In this document: in pieces, positions 1-5,414 of the stretch
Layout of the letters: each line of letters begins with the position of its first letter
How positions within the stretch are numbered: the first letter of the stretch is position 1
The notes under the pieces: generated by a model
Told to the model about the DNA's origin: nothing
The model's input: only the letters and a program-made list of their open reading frames with translations
Databases searched by the model: none
Origin: Bacteroidota bacterium
GTDB taxonomy: Bacteria; Bacteroidota; Bacteroidia; Bacteroidales; UBA1556
Assembly (NCBI GenBank): GCA_003648395.1
Contig: QMPB01000373.1
Location: 1 to 5,414, forward strand
Reading direction: 5' to 3'
Length of the DNA: 5,414 nt
Program-made: the position numbers and the translations under genes

Positions 1-894
1 AAGCCATATATTAAAACCCCTGAGGATAAAACTTGGTCTAAGCTTTCTTTGCCTTGGATGTCCATAGGATATGAGTTGAAACTCACTCCAATGCAGGTGC
101 TTACATTCTATAATGCTGTTGCTAACGATGGTAAAATGGTAAAGCCTTCATTTGTTAAAGAGCTTCGTAAAACTGGTGTTTTGAAGAAAGAATTTGAACC
201 TCAGGTATTGAACCCAAAGATAAGCAGCCAATCTACTATTAAGCAAGTTCAAAAGATGTTAGAAGGTGTTGTGCAGAATGGAACTGCAACTGCTCTGAAG
301 CATTCGCCATATCCAATAGCTGGTAAGACAGGAACAGCGCAAATATTTAAGAAAAAAAGCTATAATAAGCGCAATTATAGTGCTTCTTTTGTAGGCTATT
401 TCCCTGCTGACAATCCAAAATACTCTTGCATAGTTGTTATCAATAATCCTAATAGAGGTTTGTATTATGCTAGTTCTGTCGCTGTTCCAGTATTTAAGGA
501 TATTGCTGATAAAATATATGCTACTGATTTGGATATTCAAATTCCGCATAAAGAAGATACTGTATATCAAGCGCCTAATTCTAAAGTTGGTGCTTATTAC
601 GATGTGAATAAAATATATGATGAACTGAGTTTTAAGATTGTTTCTGATGTTGAAAATGCTGCATTTGTTTATGCGAAGGCTCAGGCAGATAGCCTATCAC
701 TTTACAAAAGAAAAATACAATATGGGCTAATGCCGAATGTAAAATATATGTCGGCAAAAGATGCTGTGTATATGCTCGAAGAAATGGGTTTAAAGGTAAA
801 AGTTGAAGGTGTTGGTAAAGTTGTGGAGCAATCAATTGCAGCAGGAGTGAAAATCAATAAAGGTAGTTTGATAACAATAAAATTGAAGATTTAA
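1..894 (+). CDS. ftsI: FtsI/PBP3-type peptidoglycan D,D-transpeptidase with C-terminal PASTA domain (5' end missing)
   Basis: Septal penicillin-binding protein that cross-links stem peptides in the periplasm, anchored in the inner membrane and working with FtsW. The reading frame is open from base 1, so the start, membrane anchor, and the SxxK and SxN motifs lie upstream; 297 residues are visible. Seen here: the segment LTPMQVLTFYNAVANDGKMV near residues 32-51, typical of class B transpeptidase domains; the third active-site motif KTGTAQ at visible residues 109-114 (bases 325-342); the following strands SASFVGYFPA and CIVVINNP; a linker of about 70 residues; and one PASTA domain at residues 244-297 (bases 730-891), beginning MPNVKYMSAKDAV. 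PASTA modules bind muropeptides or act structurally in other proteins; its job here is inferred. A PASTA-tailed FtsI just before murE is usual in Bacteroidota. The stop codon overlaps the murE start by one base. The assignment as ftsI rather than a SpoVD-like paralogue rests on its dcw position. Confidence 0.95.
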   Translation, partial: KPYIKTPEDKTWSKLSLPWMSIGYELKLTPMQVLTFYNAVANDGKMVKPSFVKELRKTGVLKKEFEPQVLNPKISSQSTIKQVQKMLEGVVQNGTATALKHSPYPIAGKTGTAQIFKKKSYNKRNYSASFVGYFPADNPKYSCIVVINNPNRGLYYASSVAVPVFKDIADKIYATDLDIQIPHKEDTVYQAPNSKVGAYYDVNKIYDELSFKIVSDVENAAFVYAKAQADSLSLYKRKIQYGLMPNVKYMSAKDAVYMLEEMGLKVKVEGVGKVVEQSIAAGVKINKGSLITIKLKI

Positions 895-896
895 TG
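892..896 (+). other. TAATG stop/start overlap between ftsI and murE
   Basis: The ftsI stop TAA (892-894) shares its last A with the murE ATG (894-896). There is no convincing Shine-Dalgarno sequence upstream; the preceding 20 bases are A/T-rich, with only a weak GAAG at 885-888. The arrangement fits reinitiation or coupled translation of murE by ribosomes finishing ftsI. The overlap is seen directly; coupling is inferred. Confidence 0.7.
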
Positions 897-2351
897 AGGA
901 GTCTTAAAAACATATTAAAAGGAGTTGAGGTTTTAGAACTTATAGGAGACGATAGTGTTTTAATAAACAATCTTCAATTCGATTCTAGAATAGTGGAGCA
1001 GAATGATATGTTTATTGCAGTTGATGGAACTCAAGTAGATGGCCATAAGTTTATTGATTCTTGTATTGAGAAAGGTGCTTCTGTAATTGTTTGTCAGAAG
1101 ATACCTGCTAATATACAAACAGATACTACATATATAAAAGTAGCTGATTCTTCTCAAGCATTGGGGATTCTTGCTTCCAATTTTTTTGATAACCCTTCTG
1201 CAAAACTAAAGCTAGTTGGTATTACTGGTACAAATGGTAAAACTTCAACAGTTACTATGCTGTTTAACCTCTTCCGAGACTTAGGGTATCATGTTGGATT
1301 GCTTTCTACTGTAAGTAATAAAATTGATGATAGAGTAATAAAATCAACTCATACTACCCCTGACGCTATTCAGTTGAATGAGCTTTTATTGGAGATGGTT
1401 GATGTGGGGTGTGAATATTGCTTTATGGAAGTTAGTTCTCATGCAATAGTGCAAAAACGAATAAGTGGGCTTCATTTTAAGGGAGCTATATTCTCAAATA
1501 TTACACACGATCATCTTGATTTTCATAAAACATTTAAGGAATATATAAAAGCCAAAAAGTTATTCTTCGATAATCTTACTTCCGATGCATTTGCATTGGT
1601 AAATACTGATGATAAGAATGGAATACTAATGCTACAGAATACTAAAGCAGAGAAAAAAACTTACGCTTTGAAGTCTATGGCTGATTATAGAATACGCTTG
1701 ATTGAGAACTCATTTTCAGGTTTGCATTTGGAAGTAAATAAGAAAGAAATTTGGGTGCCATTGGTGGGAAAATTTAATGTTTATAATCTGTTGAGTGTTT
1801 ATGCAACAGCTATGGAGCTAGGCGCTGATGAGTGGGAAGTGTTACAAATTTTAAGCGAAATAAAAACTGCCGAAGGGAGATTTGAGTTTGTGAGTGGTGA
1901 TTCTAAAATCAGAGCAATAGTTGATTATGCTCACACTCCTGATGCGCTTTCTAATGTGCTAAGTACTATCAACGAAATTCTTGATGGCTCTGCTCAGTTG
2001 ATAACTGTTGTGGGTGCAGGTGGCGATAGAGATAAATCTAAAAGACCTGAAATGGCACTTATTGCTGCTGAAAATTCAAATAGACTGATTCTTACTTCTG
2101 ACAATCCACGAACAGAAAATCCTGAGACTATTCTTGATGATATGGAAGCTGGTGTGCCTGTGGACAAAAAGAGAACTACTCTAAGAATCTCGAAACGTGA
2201 AGAAGCTATAAAAACTGCTTTTGCTATTGCGCAAGATGGTGATGTAGTGCTTGTTGCAGGTAAAGGTCATGAGAAATACCAAGAGATAAATGGTGTTAGA
2301 CATCATTTTGATGATAAAGAGATAATTAGTCAATTAATAAATATAATCTAG
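894..2351 (+). CDS. murE: UDP-N-acetylmuramoyl-L-alanyl-D-glutamate--2,6-diaminopimelate ligase
   Basis: Cytoplasmic ATP-dependent ligase that adds meso-diaminopimelate as the third residue of the UDP-MurNAc peptide. The 485-residue length is normal for the family. An N-terminal UDP-substrate domain (about 1-100, with [17 protein letters not shown]) is followed by the central ATPase domain with P-loop GTNGKT at 112-117, THTTPD at 152-157, EVSSHA at 179-184 and [10 protein letters not shown] at 202-211. K221 in YIKAK is the expected carbamylated lysine. The C-terminal ligase domain has GRFE at 328-331, DYAHTPDAL at 344-352, [12 protein letters not shown] at 374-385 and GKGHEKYQ at 456-463. DNPRTENP at 403-410 is the meso-DAP specificity motif; lysine-adding MurE enzymes differ there. 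The ATG at 894 is chosen because homology begins at once and the next Met (39) would cut into the N-terminal domain. It overlaps the ftsI stop by one base, suggesting translational coupling. No anomalies seen. Confidence 0.97.
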   Translation: MRSLKNILKGVEVLELIGDDSVLINNLQFDSRIVEQNDMFIAVDGTQVDGHKFIDSCIEKGASVIVCQKIPANIQTDTTYIKVADSSQALGILASNFFDNPSAKLKLVGITGTNGKTSTVTMLFNLFRDLGYHVGLLSTVSNKIDDRVIKSTHTTPDAIQLNELLLEMVDVGCEYCFMEVSSHAIVQKRISGLHFKGAIFSNITHDHLDFHKTFKEYIKAKKLFFDNLTSDAFALVNTDDKNGILMLQNTKAEKKTYALKSMADYRIRLIENSFSGLHLEVNKKEIWVPLVGKFNVYNLLSVYATAMELGADEWEVLQILSEIKTAEGRFEFVSGDSKIRAIVDYAHTPDALSNVLSTINEILDGSAQLITVVGAGGDRDKSKRPEMALIAAENSNRLILTSDNPRTENPETILDDMEAGVPVDKKRTTLRISKREEAIKTAFAIAQDGDVVLVAGKGHEKYQEINGVRHHFDDKEIISQLINII

Positions 2352-2355
2352 AGTT

Positions 2356-3600
2356 ATGCTGTATTATTTATTCGATTATTTAAACCAATTAGATGTGCCT
2401 GGGGCTGGAGTGTTTCAATACATCTCTTTCCGTGCCGCAATGGCCGTTTTCACATCTTTGCTTATTTCATTAATATTTGGAAAAAGCTTAATAAAATTCC
2501 TACAAAAACAGCAAGTTGGTGAGACTGTTCGTGATCTTGGACTTCAAGGCCAAATTGAGAAACAAGGAACACCAACTATGGGTGGAATTATTATTCTTGC
2601 AGCTATCCTAATTCCAACTTTATTGTTTGCTAAGCTAGATAATATTTATATAATATTAATGCTTATTACTACTGTATGGCTTGGCGCTATTGGTTTCCTT
2701 GATGATTATATTAAGGTGTTTAAGAAGAATAAAGAAGGTCTTGCAGGTAAATTTAAAATAGTGGGTCAAGTAGGTCTAGGCTTAATAGTGGGATTAACAA
2801 TGTATTTGAATAAAGATGTAGTAATTCGTGAAAAGCTTGATCAGAAAGCTCGTACCGAACTTCGTCAGAATGGAAATTGTAAAGTAGAATCTAACGATAT
2901 ATTCAAGCAAGAAGAGGAAAGGTCTTTCAAAACAACAATTCCTTTTGTAAAAAATAATCAATTTGACTATTCCTCTCTTCTTACATGGATGGGAGATGAT
3001 TTTGCAAATTATACTTGGATAATTTTTATTCCATTGGTAATAATAATTATTACAGCAGTCTCTAATGGAGCAAATCTCACAGATGGTTTAGATGGTTTGG
3101 CAACTAGTACATCGGCAGTAATAGCAGCAACTCTTGGAGTATTGGCATGGGTGTCTGGTAACTTTATTTTTGCCGATTACCTCAATATAATGTACATACC
3201 AAATACTGGTGAACTAGCAATATTTATGAGTGCGTTTATTGGTGCTTCTATAGGTTTTCTTTGGTATAACTCTTATCCAGCACAAGTATTTATGGGTGAT
3301 ACGGGAAGTTTGGCACTTGGTGGAATTATAGCTGTTTTTGCCATTATTATTCGTAAAGAATTATTAATACCACTGTTGTGCGGAGTATTCTTGGTAGAGA
3401 ATCTTTCAGTAATAATTCAGGTTGGTTATTTTAAATATACCAAGAAAAAATATGGTGAAGGCAAACGAGTATTCTTAATGTCACCATTGCATCATCATTT
3501 TCAGAAGAAAGGATATCATGAAGCAAAAATTGTTCAAAGATTTTTCATTGTAGCAATAATGCTTGCAGTATTAACCATTGTAACTCTAAAACTTAGATAA
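2356..3600 (+). CDS. mraY: Phospho-N-acetylmuramoyl-pentapeptide-transferase (lipid I synthase)
   Basis: Integral inner-membrane enzyme that transfers phospho-MurNAc-pentapeptide from UDP to undecaprenyl phosphate, giving lipid I. The 414-residue protein has about ten hydrophobic segments (near 21-42, 74-92, 96-116, 132-152, 220-238, 250-268, 287-304, 319-333, 336-357 and 393-412). Family motifs are intact: GTPTMGG at 71-77; GFLDDY at 113-118 with the aspartate pair D116/D117; NLTDGLDGL at 240-248; FMGDTGS at 312-318 with D315; and the cytoplasmic histidine cluster SPLHHHF at 376-382. The C terminus TLKLR resembles the E. coli end. It is about 54 residues longer than E. coli MraY (360), mostly through a polar, charged loop between segments 4 and 5 that is predicted to be periplasmic. 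The start at 2356 lies 4 bases after murE; the next Met (29) would remove part of the first membrane segment. No murF lies between murE and this gene. Confidence 0.97.
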   Translation: MLYYLFDYLNQLDVPGAGVFQYISFRAAMAVFTSLLISLIFGKSLIKFLQKQQVGETVRDLGLQGQIEKQGTPTMGGIIILAAILIPTLLFAKLDNIYIILMLITTVWLGAIGFLDDYIKVFKKNKEGLAGKFKIVGQVGLGLIVGLTMYLNKDVVIREKLDQKARTELRQNGNCKVESNDIFKQEEERSFKTTIPFVKNNQFDYSSLLTWMGDDFANYTWIIFIPLVIIIITAVSNGANLTDGLDGLATSTSAVIAATLGVLAWVSGNFIFADYLNIMYIPNTGELAIFMSAFIGASIGFLWYNSYPAQVFMGDTGSLALGGIIAVFAIIIRKELLIPLLCGVFLVENLSVIIQVGYFKYTKKKYGEGKRVFLMSPLHHHFQKKGYHEAKIVQRFFIVAIMLAVLTIVTLKLR

Positions 3601-3601
3601 A

Positions 3602-4966
3602 ATGGCTGACGCAAGTAAATATAGAGCTAATAAAAATGTTACCATTATTGGTGGTGGTGAAAGTGGTGTCGGCGCGGCTTTACTAGCTAAGAAAATGGGC
3701 TACGATGTTTGGGTTTCTGATAATGCGGAGATAAAATCTGAGTATGTCATGGAGATGATAATGAATCAAATAGCTTTTGAAGCTGAGGAACATAGCGATT
3801 CTAGAATTCTTATGGCTGATGAGGTAATTGTTAGCCCAGGTATTCCTTTGAATATTCCTATTCTTGAAAAAGTTAGAGAGAAGAATATTTCAATTATTTC
3901 AGAAATAGAATTTGCATCAAGATATACCGATGCCCATATAACTGCAATTACTGGTAGTAATGGGAAAACTACAACTGCAACACTTACTTACGAAATGATG
4001 AAAGCAGGAGGCTTAAATGTTGCTCTTGCAGGGAATATAGGAGTGAGTTTTGCTCGTAAAATCTTGGAATCAAAATATGACTATTTCGTACTAGAAATAA
4101 GTAGTTTTCAACTTGATTCTATGTTCGATTTTAAAGCTGATATAGCTATTCTTCTGAATATTACCCCAGATCATCTTGATAGATATAATTACGATTTTGA
4201 TTTGTATGCAGCTTCTAAAATGAAGATTTGTATGAACCAAACTTCTGCTGATGCATTTGTTTACAATGCTGATGATAAGGTTATTGAAACTCTAATGGCG
4301 AAAATGGATATTGAGTCCAAACTATTGCCATTCTCACACGAAAAAGAAATTAGCTCTGAAGGAGCTTATATAAAAGACAATAAAATTTATTTTCAAACTA
4401 ATACAGACCAATTTATTATGGATATTGAAAAACTAGCATTACAAGGTAGAGCAAATGCTTACAACACTATGGCAGGTGGAGTTGCTGCACGTTTAGTAGA
4501 AATTAGAAAAGAAAGCATCAAAAATTGCTTATCTGATTTTCAAGGAATACCACATCGTCTTGAGAAAGTTGCTACTGTTAGGGGTATTAACTTTATTAAC
4601 GATAGTAAAGCCACAAATGTAAATTCTGCATGGTATGCACTTGAGTCAATGACAAAGCCAGTTATCTGGATTATGGGTGGACAAGACAAAGGGAATGATT
4701 ATTCTTCTTTAATTCCACTAGTACAAGATAAAGTTAAGGCTATTATTTGCTTGGGAGTCGATAATTCTAAAATTATTGACACTTTTAGTCCATATATTTC
4801 TAATATTATTGAAACAATGACAGCTGATGATGCAACATTAAGTTCTTTCTATTTGGGAGAGCCTGGTGATGTGGTGTTATTGTCGCCAGCTTGTGCTAGT
4901 TTCGATTTATTTGAGAGTTATGAAGATAGAGGAGATAGGTTTAAAAGAGCAGTTCAAGATTTATAA
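3602..4966 (+). CDS. murD: UDP-N-acetylmuramoylalanine--D-glutamate ligase
   Basis: Cytoplasmic ATP-dependent ligase that adds D-glutamate to UDP-MurNAc-L-alanine, the step before MurE. The 454 residues are near the family norm (E. coli 438). A short N-terminal Rossmann-like domain carries GGGESGVGAA at 17-26 and binds the UDP moiety. The central ATPase domain has P-loop GSNGKTT at 118-124, AGNIG at 143-147, EISSFQLD at 165-172 and NITPDHLDRY at 186-195. K206 in YAASK is the likely carbamylated lysine. The C-terminal domain has GIPHRLE at 315-321, NDSKATN at 333-339, GGQDKG at 359-364 and SPACASFDLF at 428-437, then the SYEDRGDRF segment that ends MurD proteins. About ten residues precede the first strand; the next Met (32) would delete the glycine-rich loop, so ATG 3602 is kept. 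It starts one base after the mraY stop with no Shine-Dalgarno sequence, consistent with operon translation. MurC and MurF are excluded by the MurD-type C terminus. Confidence 0.97.
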   Translation: MADASKYRANKNVTIIGGGESGVGAALLAKKMGYDVWVSDNAEIKSEYVMEMIMNQIAFEAEEHSDSRILMADEVIVSPGIPLNIPILEKVREKNISIISEIEFASRYTDAHITAITGSNGKTTTATLTYEMMKAGGLNVALAGNIGVSFARKILESKYDYFVLEISSFQLDSMFDFKADIAILLNITPDHLDRYNYDFDLYAASKMKICMNQTSADAFVYNADDKVIETLMAKMDIESKLLPFSHEKEISSEGAYIKDNKIYFQTNTDQFIMDIEKLALQGRANAYNTMAGGVAARLVEIRKESIKNCLSDFQGIPHRLEKVATVRGINFINDSKATNVNSAWYALESMTKPVIWIMGGQDKGNDYSSLIPLVQDKVKAIICLGVDNSKIIDTFSPYISNIIETMTADDATLSSFYLGEPGDVVLLSPACASFDLFESYEDRGDRFKRAVQDL

Positions 4967-4969
4967 GTC

Positions 4970-5414
4970 ATGAGTACAGCTAAAGAAGTTAGAAAAAAGT
5001 TTTCGGATAACCTTTATGGCGATAAAGTTATATGGGTAATTGTGGCTATACTTTCTGTTTTGTCCTTACTTGTAGTATGGAGTTCAACAGGATCGTTGGC
5101 ATACAAATATCATGGGGGAAATACTTTTTACTACTTCTTAAAACATGGTAGCCTTATGTTTTTTGGCTTGCTAATTATGTTTTTAGCTCATTTGGTAAAT
5201 TATAAATACTATTCTAGATTATCACAGATATTGATTTTCTTAGCAGTGCCATTGTTGTTATTGACGTTGGTGTCAGGCACAAGTCTTAACGAAGCTAGTA
5301 GGTGGTTGTATATTCCTGGGATAAACTTAAGCTGTCAGACTTCAGACCTGGCAAAACTTGCTCTTATTATGTATTTGGCGCGTTTGCTAAGTAAAAAACA
5401 GGAGGATATTAAAG
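4970..5414 (+). CDS. ftsW: FtsW, septal peptidoglycan glycosyltransferase (SEDS family; 3' end missing)
   Basis: Multi-pass inner-membrane polymerase that builds septal glycan strands from lipid II, paired with FtsI. Only the first 148 codons (plus one base) are in the window, out of about 400 expected for the family. The N terminus is a short basic cytoplasmic tail (about 1-18), followed by hydrophobic segments near 20-38, 61-77 and 86-103. Next comes the conserved SEDS region with SRWLYIPG at 110-117 and QTSDLAKLALIMYLAR at 123-138, corresponding to the RW...QPSE block of FtsW and RodA. The catalytic aspartate region lies beyond the window. The ATG at 4970 is 3 bases after the murD stop and the next Met (63) would lose the first membrane segment. 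RodA is the main alternative; the position after murD and before the expected murG favours FtsW. Expression is probably from an upstream promoter with the rest of the cluster. Confidence 0.94.
   Translation, partial: MSTAKEVRKKFSDNLYGDKVIWVIVAILSVLSLLVVWSSTGSLAYKYHGGNTFYYFLKHGSLMFFGLLIMFLAHLVNYKYYSRLSQILIFLAVPLLLLTLVSGTSLNEASRWLYIPGINLSCQTSDLAKLALIMYLARLLSKKQEDIK

Noticed and set aside
259..570. 103-codon open frame on the - strand opposite ftsI
   Set aside because: It lies wholly antisense to the conserved transpeptidase region, has no recognisable domain, and the + strand frame carries the KTGTAQ motif. It is a by-product of low GC content.
632..835. 67-codon open frame on the - strand opposite the FtsI linker and PASTA region
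   Set aside because: Its composition is that of an antisense shadow and it has no recognisable family; the + strand encodes a clear PASTA domain there.
960..1157. 65-codon open frame on the - strand opposite the murE N-terminal domain
   Set aside because: It is antisense to conserved MurE residues 23-88, has no independent support, and there is no intergenic space for a promoter.
3142..3172. Bacteroidota-like promoter match inside mraY: TTG at 3142-3144 and TATTTTTG at 3165-3172 with a 20-base spacer
   Set aside because: It fits the TTG / TAnnTTTG pattern, but it is a short degenerate match in A/T-rich coding sequence about 430 bases before murD, in a segment whose codons encode a normal MraY membrane region. 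Chance is the simplest explanation; transcription start mapping would be needed to support it.
1209..3970. Similar GTNGKT and GSNGKT P-loop regions in murE and murD as a possible repeat or duplication
   Set aside because: Both enzymes belong to the Mur ligase family, so the shared motifs reflect ancient homology. The DNA around them has diverged and specificity motifs differ, so this is not a recent repeat.

Overview
This window is a tightly packed, single-strand segment of a division and cell wall (dcw) gene cluster. In order it carries the 3' part of ftsI (transpeptidase, with a PASTA domain), complete murE, mraY and murD, and the 5' part of ftsW. All genes read on the + strand. The junctions are a 1-base overlap (ftsI/murE) and gaps of 4, 1 and 3 bases, so essentially every base is coding and there is no stretch of non-coding DNA to describe.

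The likely source is a member of Bacteroidota, probably order Bacteroidales. The reasons are the low GC content (about one third by eye), the FtsI ending in a single PASTA domain, the gene order murE-mraY-murD-ftsW with no murF between murE and mraY, the long MraY (414 residues) with an enlarged loop between membrane segments 4 and 5, and the lack of Shine-Dalgarno sequences before any of the four visible starts. The species cannot be named from this window. MurE carries the DNPR motif of meso-diaminopimelate-adding enzymes, so the peptidoglycan stem peptide should contain meso-DAP, as in Gram-negative bacteria.

The genes form one pathway. MurD adds D-glutamate and then MurE adds meso-DAP to the UDP-MurNAc peptide in the cytoplasm. 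MurF, not in this window, would complete the pentapeptide. MraY transfers phospho-MurNAc-pentapeptide to undecaprenyl phosphate to make lipid I at the inner membrane. After MurG and flipping, FtsW polymerises lipid II and FtsI cross-links the glycan at the division septum.

All visible catalytic motifs are intact and no frameshift, mobile element, RNA gene, CRISPR array or terminator was seen. I found no sign of a previously undescribed system. The observations listed are lineage-type variations on a conserved housekeeping operon, and their interest scores are low for that reason.
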